Shown here: piece by piece, positions 34,743 through 43,677 of the stretch
Layout of the letters: every line of letters begins with the position of its first letter
Position numbering within the stretch: the first letter of the stretch is position 1
NCBI GenBank assembly: GCA_963674475.2
Contig: CAXXFQ010000033.1
Location: forward strand, 682,001-746,000
From: CAXXFQ01 sp963674475
Lineage (GTDB): Bacteria; Planctomycetota; Planctomycetia; Pirellulales; Thermoguttaceae
Direction: 5' to 3'
Length of the DNA stretch: 64,000 bases
Made by a program: the position numbers and the translations under genes
The notes under the pieces: model-generated
Seen by the model: only the letters and a program-made list of their open reading frames with translations
What the model was told of the DNA's origin: nothing
Databases searched by the model: none

Positions 34743-36029
34743 TTACCGGGAAGGAATCTCTTTTTTCGATTGGATCAGGTTGGAAATTTTTACATTTTCA
34801 ACATGCTCTTTACCCGATCGATAGGTGATTGGCTCGCCGTTTTCGGAATTGCTGATGATGTTTGAGAGAGACGAATCGGTCAGCGAACCGGCGATCAATA
34901 TCGTGTTTTTCGAGTTACCGATAATGTTGCTTATCGCGAATCGGCTGGTATCGCCCACTGGGGTTACTCCTCCCCAAGCCGGGTTGGCATCGCCAATTTT
35001 TATAGTCGCCGCGCATCGTCGGTCGGGTGTCGATTTGTCGATAACGCCGTCAAGCACAACATTATAAATCTTCAAGCCGCTGGCATTCAGAAATCGGACA
35101 ATATGATCCCCGCCCCCGAAGCCGGCGACATTTCTGATGAAGATATTTCGGATATCCTCGGCAACCGTCTTACGAAACGTTGCCCCACTTACCATCATCG
35201 TCGTGTCGGTTCCCGGGGTCAGATATCTTTTGACCGTGATGTTGGTCACCGCAACCAGGTCGTCACCGGTTTCCCCAGTGATCCCTTCGACAATAATATC
35301 GTGGCATCCCTGCCGGAGATCGAGGCCATCCTGGTTATGTATTGCCTTTCGCTTACCATCGATCATTTTAAAACCATGAGAGGTAAATCGGATCTCTTCG
35401 ATTCGCCCTGGTCCGCTTCGCTCAAGCGAGATTGCCCAACTGTGCGAGTCTTTGAGATGAAGATTCTTAATCGAAAAGTTTTCGACCTTGGCAAAGAGTA
35501 TTCCGATATTTCGCCAATCGCCGGTTTGGCTTTTGCCTTCCACGCCCGCATCGGTCCCGAAGGAATGTTTTCCGAGCGTTTTGGCACTGTCGCCCGTGGC
35601 GCGTGGGTGGTCGGCCCCTTCGAGCAACACGTTGCCAACGCCATAGATATGGACATGCTTCATCGGCTTGATGTCGGTGATTCCCATCCCGCAGTTGGCG
35701 CTTCGGATTATATTATCCCGGCACCGGTCAGACAGCTTGATATGACAGTGGTTCAACTCAAGCGTTGTATTGTCTCGTACCAGAATCGCCGAGTCGAGCA
35801 ACCAAGTCTCGCTCGTGGCGCCCGGCTTTTGATTGAGCTTCGGGATGACAACGGTCAGCCCCTTGCCGGCGGCAGCCTGGATCGCTTGGTTGATCCGCTG
35901 GGAATCGGTTCCCTCGAATTCGTTTGGCGTGATAGTCAACGGACGCTCGGCCAAAGCCGATCCGGCAAGCAAGGAAACCATCACGGCTGAAACTAGACTG
36001 AATCGACAACGTCTGATGCAAACTCTCAT
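34743..36029 (-). CDS. Secreted right-handed beta-helix protein, GH28/pectate-lyase-like
   Basis: 428 residues with a signal peptide (RFSLVSAVMVSLLAGSALA). The body is built of short beta-helix turns (repeated NI, IKNLH, ISNII patterns). Residues about 235-270 read NQDGLDLRQGCHDIIVEGITGETGDDLVAVTN, close to the polygalacturonase signature (N-T-D-G ... G-D-D) of GH28, with two of the acidic residues in place. It probably acts on a polysaccharide outside the cytoplasm. I chose ATG at 36029 because the signal peptide starts there. The oxidoreductase and aminotransferase genes upstream are separated by a terminator, so it is its own unit. Confidence 0.75.
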   Translation of the reverse strand: MRVCIRRCRFSLVSAVMVSLLAGSALAERPLTITPNEFEGTDSQRINQAIQAAAGKGLTVVIPKLNQKPGATSETWLLDSAILVRDNTTLELNHCHIKLSDRCRDNIIRSANCGMGITDIKPMKHVHIYGVGNVLLEGADHPRATGDSAKTLGKHSFGTDAGVEGKSQTGDWRNIGILFAKVENFSIKNLHLKDSHSWAISLERSGPGRIEEIRFTSHGFKMIDGKRKAIHNQDGLDLRQGCHDIIVEGITGETGDDLVAVTNITVKRYLTPGTDTTMMVSGATFRKTVAEDIRNIFIRNVAGFGGGDHIVRFLNASGLKIYNVVLDGVIDKSTPDRRCAATIKIGDANPAWGGVTPVGDTSRFAISNIIGNSKNTILIAGSLTDSSLSNIISNSENGEPITYRSGKEHVENVKISNLIQSKKEIPSR

Positions 36030-36369
36030 CGTAAATAAGTCCGTTCTTTTTGCGAGCAAGGTGATTGGAACCGGTTTTGAAACCGTATTTCACGTCACGA
36101 TTTATCGGCCGTGGGAGGCCTGGCAGGTAGTTTTGAAATGCTCTCTAGGTGGGGAACCGTCTCAACCCCTCATCAAAAACCTGAAAGGGACCAAGATATC
36201 ATACCCGGTATTCTACCATACCGGTGCGGAAGATTTGAACCCCCAAGGTGGCCGCATGGCGTGGGGGAAACCCATAAACCGTTTTGAATATCGAGGGCGG
36301 CAAAAAAAGGAGCGACGACCTCCGCGGGACGCCACTCCTTTTGATAAATTTTCAGCCCTTTGTGTCGGG
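36030..36369. other. Intergenic region with terminator
   Basis: Holds the 5' flank of the beta-helix gene and the terminator of the oxidoreductase operon (36302-36342). A GGGGGTTCAAATCTTCC-like stretch on the minus strand (36221-36237) resembles a tRNA T arm, but no tRNA body is attached. Confidence 0.4.
36302..36342 (-). terminator. Rho-independent terminator of the oxidoreductase operon
   Basis: On the minus strand AAAAGGAG pairs with CTCCTTTT around a GC-rich middle and is followed by seven T residues, 27 bases after the stop codon at 36370. Its stem is strikingly like the one ending the ATP synthase operon. Confidence 0.85.
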
Positions 36370-37611
36370 TTATTTCAGTTTCACACTCGGGCTCTCTCCC
36401 CACTCGATGACCGCCGCGCGGCCTTCATTGAGGATCGAAAGACGGACCGCTTCGGTGACCAGCTCGTTGATCGCGCTGTTGGCCGGGGTCGCGAGGATCC
36501 CCTTTTCGTCGATCTCTTCGATCAACTCGCGTCGACCTTGAAGATCGTCACCGCCTCGGTTCACCTCGATCGCCGCCAGGACGTTCGCTTCGACCGAATC
36601 GTAGCCGTAGCCGACCGGCTTGAGCCCGTCGCCTTGCCAAGGGACCAGACGGAAATAGTCCGGGTTGATGTAACGGAACGCCGCGCCGGCCGTCTTGTCG
36701 GTGTAGCCGTAGCTGCACCCGCGGAACTGGTCGTTGTGCTTGACGATCGTCCCACAATCCGGCCCTTCGCCGTACAGGGTTATCCCCTGGTCGTTCGTCC
36801 CGGCCCCTTCGTCCGGATAGCCCAGGCCGTTGAGCACGCCGAGGACCGCCCCGTTTTCCCACACGACATGGCCGTGCGACCACATATAGCCGACGTTTCC
36901 GTTGGGAAAAGTTCCTTCGATGCCGCGTACCGAAACTTCGACCGGTTTGAGCCCCGTGATGAAGTAAACCAAATCGACATAATGGCAGCCGATGTAGGTG
37001 AACGGGTCGGTGTTTTCCTTGGTGAACCAGTTCTGAAAATTCGAGTACCGATAGTAGTACGGCTCGATCAGTTTGGCTTCACCACACTTGAATTCGCCCA
37101 AGCGATCGGCCCGGTACTGACGCCGCGCTTCGAGCGAACGGCGGTCAAACCGCTTGTGGTACTCGACCCCCACGTAAAGCCCTTTTTCCAGCGCCAACTT
37201 CTCGATCGCGACCGCCTCGTCGTATTTCAACACCAGCGGCTTGACCGTCAAGACGTGTTGGCCTTTCTCCAAGGCGTAGCGGACCACCGTGTTGTGCAGA
37301 TGGTCCGGCACCGCGACGACCACCAAGTTGCGCGGGGGCAGCGCGTCGATCACCTCTTGGTAGATTTCCGGATGAAGCTCCTCGTCCGGCGTCTCCAAGG
37401 CCGGGTACGCCTCGAACGACTGGCCGGGGAACGCCTCGGCGAACGATGGCTCTTCGGCCAACGCGCGAAGCGGCCCGGCATTGAGCGCGCAGATCCGGAT
37501 CGTTCCGACTTCCCCGCGACGTTGCATGTGGTAGATCGACGGCAGAATCTGATCGTGCGTGATCATCCCCCCGCCGACAATGACGACGTCGATTTTCGAT
37601 TCGTTTTTCAT
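36370..37611 (-). CDS. Gfo/Idh/MocA-family oxidoreductase
   Basis: 413 residues. N-terminal Rossmann fold with IDVVIVGGGMITHDQILPS as dinucleotide loop, then VVVAVPDHLHNTVVRYALEKGQHVLTVKPL, where the K-P pair of the family's E-K-P motif is kept, and EYHKRFDRR; the C-terminal beta-sheet domain follows (GCHYVDLVYFITG). Family members use NAD(P) to oxidise or epimerise sugars and related polyols. The ATG overlaps the stop of the upstream aminotransferase gene, so both are made together. The substrate may be an amino- or keto-sugar, by inference from the partner. Confidence 0.88.
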   Translation of the reverse strand: MKNESKIDVVIVGGGMITHDQILPSIYHMQRRGEVGTIRICALNAGPLRALAEEPSFAEAFPGQSFEAYPALETPDEELHPEIYQEVIDALPPRNLVVVAVPDHLHNTVVRYALEKGQHVLTVKPLVLKYDEAVAIEKLALEKGLYVGVEYHKRFDRRSLEARRQYRADRLGEFKCGEAKLIEPYYYRYSNFQNWFTKENTDPFTYIGCHYVDLVYFITGLKPVEVSVRGIEGTFPNGNVGYMWSHGHVVWENGAVLGVLNGLGYPDEGAGTNDQGITLYGEGPDCGTIVKHNDQFRGCSYGYTDKTAGAAFRYINPDYFRLVPWQGDGLKPVGYGYDSVEANVLAAIEVNRGGDDLQGRRELIEEIDEKGILATPANSAINELVTEAVRLSILNEGRAAVIEWGESPSVKLK

Positions 37612-38984
37612 GCAAGCACCTCCGCCAAGGTTTCTTCGAGAACGTCGAGACTCTCACGCAACGGTTCTTCGGTGATCATCAGCGGCGGCGAGATTTTCAC
37701 CGACGCGCCCGCGTAACCGACCGGCGCGAACATCAACAGGCCCTTTTCGATACAGCGCCAGACGATTTTTCCGGCCATCTCCGCGTCCGGCTCGACCCCG
37801 CCCGGCTTGACCATGTGTAGCGCCGCGACCAGGCCCTTGCCGTGGACCGCGCCGATTCGGTCCTGATACCCTGCGGCGATCCGACGCAGTTCGTCCTGCA
37901 AGATCTCGCCCATTTTCTCGGCGTTTTCGACCAGCTTCTCGTCGGCGATCACGTCCAGGCTGGCGATTGCCGCCGCCGCGCAGACCGGGTTGCCCGTGTG
38001 GGTCGAGGTCATCGAACCGGGAGGATACAGGTCCATGATCTCGTTGCGACCAATCACCGCCGATAACGGCATCCCGCTGGAAATTCCCTTCCCGCAGCAG
38101 ATCAGATCGGGCGTGATTCCGTAATGCTCGAAGCCCCAGAATTTGCCCGTTCGACCGAATCCGGCTTGGACCTCGTCCATGATCAAAACGATCTGGTTTT
38201 CGTCGCACCAGTTCCGCAGACGCTCGACATACTCCGGCGGCGCGAAGCTCGAATTGCCCCCTTGATACGTCTCGGTCATCACCCCGGCGACCGAACCGGG
38301 CTCGACTCCCTTCGCTGCCAGTGTGTTCAAAAAGACGTCGAAACTCGTGTCGTCGCCCCCGCGAAAACCGTCGGGGAACGGGACCTGGACCATGTTTTGA
38401 TCCAAGTTTACCACCCACGACTTCAGCGCCGGAATCCCCCCGGCCATCTGCGCGCCGAGCGTCCGGCCGTGGAACGCGTTGTCGAACGTGACGACCGTGA
38501 TCTTCGAGTCTCCGCCGATTTTTTCCCCATGGGTCCGGGCCAACTTGATCGCGCACTCGGTTGCTTCCGAACCGGTCGTCAATAAAAAGACCTTATCAAG
38601 CCCTTCCGGCGCGACCTCGGCCAACCGCTTGGTCAACTCGGCCCGCTGGCTCGACGGAAAGCAATAGTTGTGTACCAACCCGTGCTCGATCTGGTCGGTC
38701 ATTGCCTTCGCGATCCGCGGATGGTTATGGCCTGCGTTGGTCACCAAAACCCCACTGGACCAGTCCAACCAACGGTTTCCCCAGCGGTCGAACACCTGGT
38801 AGCCCTCGGCCCGGTCCCAAACGATCGGCGGCTGACCACTCATCGAACGCGGTTCAAAAGTTCTCAACTGTTCCAAAACCGGGATCGATTCCGGGACCGG
38901 GATCGGCGTGGCGATCCGTCGGTACTTCGTCTCGACCAAGGGGACCTCACGTGGGGTCAAACTTTCCGCTTTCGTCTCTGCCAT
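37608..38984 (-). CDS. Class III PLP-dependent aminotransferase
   Basis: 458 residues. Patterns are WLDWSSGVLVTNAGHNHP, TTGSEATECAIKLAR, FHGRTLGAQ, the PLP aspartate in IMDEVQAGFGRTGKFWGFEHYG and the Schiff-base lysine in LICCGKGISSGMPLSAV, then STHTGNPVCAAAA. The family includes GABA, ornithine and beta-amino-acid aminotransferases; the specific amino donor cannot be told. A good ribosome binding site (GGGAG) precedes the ATG. It is the first gene of a two-gene operon with the oxidoreductase. Confidence 0.9.
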   Translation of the reverse strand: MAETKAESLTPREVPLVETKYRRIATPIPVPESIPVLEQLRTFEPRSMSGQPPIVWDRAEGYQVFDRWGNRWLDWSSGVLVTNAGHNHPRIAKAMTDQIEHGLVHNYCFPSSQRAELTKRLAEVAPEGLDKVFLLTTGSEATECAIKLARTHGEKIGGDSKITVVTFDNAFHGRTLGAQMAGGIPALKSWVVNLDQNMVQVPFPDGFRGGDDTSFDVFLNTLAAKGVEPGSVAGVMTETYQGGNSSFAPPEYVERLRNWCDENQIVLIMDEVQAGFGRTGKFWGFEHYGITPDLICCGKGISSGMPLSAVIGRNEIMDLYPPGSMTSTHTGNPVCAAAAIASLDVIADEKLVENAEKMGEILQDELRRIAAGYQDRIGAVHGKGLVAALHMVKPGGVEPDAEMAGKIVWRCIEKGLLMFAPVGYAGASVKISPPLMITEEPLRESLDVLEETLAEVLA

Positions 38985-39858
38985 TTTTTTCTCCCTTATG
39001 CCTTAGATAGGGTTCACACCCTCCCGGCGGCCTGGGGCCGCGGCCGGACCGGTGCTCCCGCACCGTTTTATAAAACCGCTTCCGTTGGTCGCTGGTACTT
39101 TTAAAAGATTTTTTCCTTGTCTCTGAAAATCGAGTGGACGGTTTTTCTTTGGTGCTTTTGCACGGATGCTTTTACACAGTGGATAAAACCTATTTCCTCG
39201 CTCAGGACTAAAAACCGCTGCTCCCTTTGAACGCCGGTATCGGGTTGCGATATCCGGCGTTTCCCCCTTGGATAGCATCGAAGGGGCCTTTTTGGTTCTT
39301 TGGAAGAGACTTAAACCGAGCGTGGTTTTTCGCAGAATAGCAAAAACGAAGGCTCGGTCCTTGGCTTTAGTCCAAAGAAAAACACCCCGGCGGGCGACCT
39401 GGTATTTCAGGTCCGAGCCCGTGGAGTGCTCTTGTATCTGGCCGTCAGTGCCGCTACGGATGCCGACCGAGCTGCGCGGGGTTTTGCTCTCCCATGAGAA
39501 GGGCGCTCCCGACGCGATCAATTGTGCCGTAATACGTATTCCAACTTGAAATCGCGTTCCCTTCGCACGAAAGGAGCCTGTTTTCCCGAAGGGTAAGCAG
39601 GCGGCAGCGCTAACCGGTAAGTTGGACTTGGTAATAAGAACTTTATTGTACTCATCCGGTGTCGGCATGCAACCGGTCCTGGGTTTGAGAAAAAAGGCGG
39701 TTCTCGGAAAAGAAATTCCTCCGCGTCTCAAGAGGCGAAAACCCACGCCGTACCGACTGGAGCCAAACGACCGGAGGTGCTATCCTTATTTATTGAGAAG
39801 CGTTATTTCCGTTCCCAATACCATTCAAAAAGCAAAAACCGTTTTGGGCTCGCTCTTT
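38985..39858. other. Long intergenic region with candidate RNA structures
   Basis: About 870 bases between divergent genes. It holds a hairpin AACGCCGGTATC/GATATCCGGCGTT (39230-39261, one bulge) and a branched structure at 39384-39482. A 247-codon frame on the minus strand (39003-39746) is open but its composition does not look like protein. Confidence 0.4.
39384..39482 (+). ncRNA. Possible structured RNA or leader element
   Basis: A closing helix ACCCCG (39384-39389)/CGGGGT (39477-39482) encloses a strong arm, CGGGC-GACCTG with CAGGTC and GCCCG (39391-39421), and a third weaker arm near 39441-39466. No promoter or terminator is evident and no family is recognised. It could equally be chance pairing in GC-rich sequence. 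Confidence 0.25.
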
Positions 39859-41520
39859 ATGCAGGATCGCAGGAACGTTTTGGTCGGTTTTCGTCGTCCC
39901 TTTTTCCATGTCGGGATTATTGCCGGTCTTTCGGTGATTTTGTCGGTCCTCGGTTGTGATTCCGGTGCCTCGTTGGAAACGCCGGAAAGTCAAAAATCGC
40001 CCGTTTCGGGTCGCTTGACCAAGAAACCGACTGTTTCGCCCCCCAAGCGAGAAAATCGAGTTTCGGTATCCGAGTCGGTTGCGAATCAAAAAAAGACCCG
40101 ATCGACCCAAACCGATCGCGCCGCTCCGGCTTCGCTCGAATCGTCCCGTCCCTCGGATCGCCCTACAGAAAAAACAGTCAACCGGCGTTCGCTCGCCGAG
40201 TTGCTGCAAGGCTCGGTCGACGCGCCGGGGGGACCTGTGGAGGGGTTCGCCCAGCCAACGCCCGATTTGGCTCAGACGGAAGCGGCCGGGATTCGACGGT
40301 TGGAAGGGGACCGGGTGACGATCTATACCAATATTCCCTCCAATCCGACGGTCGACGCGTTGCCGGAGCTGTTCGACCAGGCGTGGCCGCAGTGGAACGA
40401 GTATTTTGGTCTCGAACCGGAAAAAGGGCCGAAAAAGCTGTTGGGCGTTTTAATGAAAGACCGGCGTTCCCGCCCGACGTTTGAGAAACTGGGCCTTTTG
40501 CCCGACGGGGTGCCCGATTTTCCGCACGCCTACTGCCTCAACGACACTTTTTGGGCCTACGATCAGCCGAGCGAGTATTACCTGCGTCATCTGGTCCTGC
40601 ACGAGGGGGTCCACGCCTTCATGAATCGGCGTCTGGGCGGTTGTGGCCCGCCGTGGTACATGGAAGGGATGGCCGAGCTGCTTTCCACCCATCGATGGGA
40701 TGGCGGTAATTCGAAAGAGGGGGGGAAGGGCCGGCTGGCAGTCAATTATTTCCCCAGAGACCGCAGCGAGACGCCAATGTGGGGGCGGGTCAAGATGATT
40801 CAGGATGCCGAGTCGGAAGGTCAATTCAAAACGGCTGAGGAAATTCTCGCGATTCGGCCGGAAGATTTTGCCGTAAACCGTTCCTACGGTTGGGCTTGGG
40901 CGTTTGCGACCTTGCTCGAACGGTCGCCCGACTATCGGGAGCGATTTCGAACTTTGCACGAACACGTCCTCGATCCGACGTTCAACCAGCGTTTTCGGGC
41001 CCTTTTTGCTGACGATTGGGACCGTTTAGCGGCCGAGTGGCGAGTCCTGGTCGGGACGATGGAATATGGCCACGATCTTGAACAAACCGGGTTAGATTTG
41101 ACACCTGGCAGACCGATAGAGGGGGAAAAGGTCCGGAAGGTCGAAATTTGGGCCGATCAGGGCTGGCAGAATAGTGGGATAGCCCTTCAGGGGGGTAATT
41201 CCTACCAAGTAGGCGCTACTGGTCGATTTCAGATCGCCGCAGGACCCCCCGAATGGGTTGCGGAGCCGGGCGGTGTCTCGATCCGATATTATAAGGGTGT
41301 CCCGCTTGGAAAACTGTTGGCCGCCGTGGTGCCGGATGGCATCCCTCAAAAGAAGGGTGAAACGCTCCTCAAGCCGATCCCGATCGGGTTGTCGGGGGTG
41401 ATTTCCCCCCCGGAGTCGGGGACGCTTTTTCTGAAGGTCAACGACTCCCCGGCCGAACTATTCGATAATCGGGGAACGATCACGGTCGAAATTCGTCCTG
41501 AAAAGGTCAAAAAGCGTTGA
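39859..41520 (+). CDS. Lipoprotein with gluzincin-type metallopeptidase domain
   Basis: About 553 residues. The ATG at 39859 gives a lipoprotein signal (IIAGLSVILSVLGC, cysteine at residue 28). A long disordered Ser/Pro/Lys linker runs to about residue 110. The catalytic part has HEGVH (H-E-x2-H) at about residue 252 with a downstream glutamate in WYMEGMAELLSTH, the layout of peptidase MA-like enzymes. The last 150 residues form a beta-sandwich-like domain. It should sit at the outer face of a membrane; the substrate is unknown. The frame is open a further 79 codons upstream, without similarity to signal peptides. Confidence 0.75.
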   Translation: MQDRRNVLVGFRRPFFHVGIIAGLSVILSVLGCDSGASLETPESQKSPVSGRLTKKPTVSPPKRENRVSVSESVANQKKTRSTQTDRAAPASLESSRPSDRPTEKTVNRRSLAELLQGSVDAPGGPVEGFAQPTPDLAQTEAAGIRRLEGDRVTIYTNIPSNPTVDALPELFDQAWPQWNEYFGLEPEKGPKKLLGVLMKDRRSRPTFEKLGLLPDGVPDFPHAYCLNDTFWAYDQPSEYYLRHLVLHEGVHAFMNRRLGGCGPPWYMEGMAELLSTHRWDGGNSKEGGKGRLAVNYFPRDRSETPMWGRVKMIQDAESEGQFKTAEEILAIRPEDFAVNRSYGWAWAFATLLERSPDYRERFRTLHEHVLDPTFNQRFRALFADDWDRLAAEWRVLVGTMEYGHDLEQTGLDLTPGRPIEGEKVRKVEIWADQGWQNSGIALQGGNSYQVGATGRFQIAAGPPEWVAEPGGVSIRYYKGVPLGKLLAAVVPDGIPQKKGETLLKPIPIGLSGVISPPESGTLFLKVNDSPAELFDNRGTITVEIRPEKVKKR

Positions 41521-41694
41521 CGAAACGAAGATCATGCCCGAAAATGCTAGTTTTTGAACAGGGAAAGGGGCTGGGGCGAGTCGATCAGGTTTTTCGAGAC
41601 CCCCTTTTTCCTTTTTCCCGTGGTTTCCTCTCGATTCGAGAGGACGGACTGCGAAAAAAAATTTACTCATCCATTCAATAAATAGGAACCGCCG

Positions 41695-42930
41695 ATGAGC
41701 TATCTCCAATCACAAGATCCCGACGTTTGGGCCGCCGTTGAAAAGGAAAAAGAACGTCAACGTACCGGCCTGGAAATGATCGCCAGCGAAAACTATACGA
41801 GCCTGGCCGTGATCGAGGCGGTTGGCAGCGTTTTGACGAACAAATATGCCGAAGGGTATCCGGGCAAGCGATACTACGGCGGTTGCCATTGCGTTGATAT
41901 CGTCGAAGATTTGGCTCGCGACCGGGCGAAGGAACTTTTCGGGGCCGAGCATGCCAATGTTCAGCCCCACAGTGGGGCCCAGGCCAACTCGTCGGTCTAT
42001 CTGGCCGAATTGAAAGTGGGCGACACGGTCCTCGGGTTGAACTTGGCCCACGGCGGACACCTGACCCACGGGATGAAGCTCAACCTTTCGGGCAAGTATT
42101 ACAACTTCATCAGCTACGGGGTCGACGAGAAGGACCATCGGATCGATTTCGATCAGGTTGCCTCGTTGGCTCGTGAACACAAGCCGAAGATGATTGTCGC
42201 GGGGGCCAGCGCCTATCCGCGGGAAATTCCGCACGGTAAGTTTGCCGAGATCGCGAAGGAAGTCGGCGCGAAGTTGATGGTCGACATGGCTCACTATGCC
42301 GGGCTGGTCGCGGCCGGGCTGCACGACGATCCGGTGCCGGTCGCCGATTTCGTCACGACCACGACACACAAGACCTTGCGAGGTCCGCGCGGTGGGATGA
42401 TCCTTTGTAAGGCCGACGAAGCGCGGATGGTCGACCGGGCCGTCTTCCCCGGGATGCAGGGCGGACCGTTGATGCACGTCATCGCCGGAAAGGCGGTCTG
42501 TTTCGGCGAGGCGCTGAAGCCGGAATTCAAGCAGTATGCCCAGCAGGTTCTCGACAACGCCCAGGTGTTGGCCGAGGTGCTTTTGGCCGGTGGGGCCGAG
42601 TTGGTCAGTGGCGGAACGGACAACCACCTTCTGTTGGTCGACGTCACCCCGCTTGGCACGACCGGTAGCGAGGCCGAATCGGTCCTGGATTGCTGCGGGA
42701 TTACGGTCAACAAGAATATGATCCCGTTCGACAAGCGGAAGCCGATGGACCCGTCGGGTATCCGGATCGGCACGCCCGCGCTTTCGACTCGTGGGATGGG
42801 GACCGAAGAGATGCGGAAGATCGGCGGTTGGATTCTGGAGGTGCTTCGATCGCCGAAGGATGAAAAGCTGGTCGAAAAGACCCGCGCCGAGGTGGCCGAA
42901 CTGTGCGAAAACTTTTCCGTGCCGCAGTAA
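41695..42930 (+). CDS. glyA: Serine hydroxymethyltransferase
   Basis: 411 residues. A PLP enzyme that interconverts serine and glycine and loads tetrahydrofolate with a one-carbon unit. Visible are EMIASENYTS, YAEGYPGKRYYGGC, NVQPHSGAQAN, the PLP lysine in TTTHKTLRGPRGG, and the C-terminal SGIRIGTPALSTRGMG. Length and motifs are wholly typical. AGGAAC lies about 6 bases before the ATG. The stop is followed after 18 bases by repeat A. Confidence 0.98.
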   Translation: MSYLQSQDPDVWAAVEKEKERQRTGLEMIASENYTSLAVIEAVGSVLTNKYAEGYPGKRYYGGCHCVDIVEDLARDRAKELFGAEHANVQPHSGAQANSSVYLAELKVGDTVLGLNLAHGGHLTHGMKLNLSGKYYNFISYGVDEKDHRIDFDQVASLAREHKPKMIVAGASAYPREIPHGKFAEIAKEVGAKLMVDMAHYAGLVAAGLHDDPVPVADFVTTTTHKTLRGPRGGMILCKADEARMVDRAVFPGMQGGPLMHVIAGKAVCFGEALKPEFKQYAQQVLDNAQVLAEVLLAGGAELVSGGTDNHLLLVDVTPLGTTGSEAESVLDCCGITVNKNMIPFDKRKPMDPSGIRIGTPALSTRGMGTEEMRKIGGWILEVLRSPKDEKLVEKTRAEVAELCENFSVPQ

Positions 42931-42948
42931 GTCCGCGTTTTTCGTAAA

Positions 42949-43070
42949 GGCTACCTGCGGGAAACGAGGTAGCTTACGAGAATGGAAAAGTGAAGGCCCT
43001 TGTTTTGTCGAGTAAAAGGACACTTTTTCATTCTCTGGTGGAGTAAACCTTCGGTTTACAGAGGTTACCG
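42949..43070 (+). repeat. Dispersed repeat A, copy 2
   Basis: About 122 bp, beginning 18 bases after the glyA stop. It matches the minus-strand reading of 13423-13547. Hairpins are CTACCT/AGGTAG, a 15-bp central stem GAGAATGGAAAAGTG/CACTTTTTCATTCTC (one G-U pair) and GTAAACC-TTC-GGTTTAC. Confidence 0.85.
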
Positions 43071-43130
43071 TAAAGGCAAATTTGCCAACCGCGTTTTGAC
43101 CCGAGTTCCTTGTTAAGAACGGACGCTTTC

Positions 43131-43562
43131 ATGGCCACGAATAAGATTTTGATCGCCGACGACAACCCGACCAACACCGAGTTGTTGGAAGCCTTTTTGT
43201 GTGATTACGATTGCGAGATGGCTTTTGCCGTCGACGGTCAGGATACGCTTGACAAGGTCAAGGAGTTTGAGCCGGACCTGATTCTGTTGGACATCATGAT
43301 GCCGAAGCTCAGCGGGTTTGAGGTTTGCGAAAAGGTCAAAAGCGATCCGGCGACGCAGGGGGTCATGATCCTGATGGTGACGGCGCTGAACGAGTTGGGC
43401 GATATCGAGCGATCGGTTCGTGCCGGGTGCGACGACTTTTTGAGCAAGCCGATCAATAAAGTCGAATTGCTCAAACGGGTGGATAACATGCTGAAGTTTC
43501 GGCATGTGACCGACGAGCTCAAGCGGCTGCGTGATTACATTGACGGGATGGACGGCGATTAG
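43131..43562 (+). CDS. Single-domain response regulator
   Basis: 143 residues, only a receiver domain. The acidic pair is in LIADDNP, the phospho-acceptor aspartate in ILLDIMMP, the threonine in MVTALNE and the lysine in SKPINKVELL, so it should be phosphorylatable. The C-terminal 20 residues are helical. No kinase is adjacent. It lies just after repeat A, 200 bases behind glyA; I chose the ATG at 43131 where the domain begins. Confidence 0.9.
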   Translation: MATNKILIADDNPTNTELLEAFLCDYDCEMAFAVDGQDTLDKVKEFEPDLILLDIMMPKLSGFEVCEKVKSDPATQGVMILMVTALNELGDIERSVRAGCDDFLSKPINKVELLKRVDNMLKFRHVTDELKRLRDYIDGMDGD

Positions 43563-43677
43563 GATTCGGCTGTTTAAAAAACGTTGCTCCTAAATCGCAA
43601 AGGGGGTTTGCTTTCGGCGGCCCTCTTTTTTTATGTCAATTTTTTGCAAAACCTTTCTGAGGAAAAAACGATCGCTC

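Noticed and set aside
36221..36245. T-arm-like sequence on the minus strand suggesting a tRNA or attachment-site remnant
   Set aside because: No acceptor, D-arm or anticodon arm can be folded around it; the resemblance covers only about 17 bases.
39003..39746. Open frame of 247 codons on the minus strand in the gap before the lipoprotein gene
   Set aside because: Composition (rich in Arg, Lys, Ser, Gly with no domain pattern) does not look like protein, there is no ribosome binding site of note, and it runs through hairpins.
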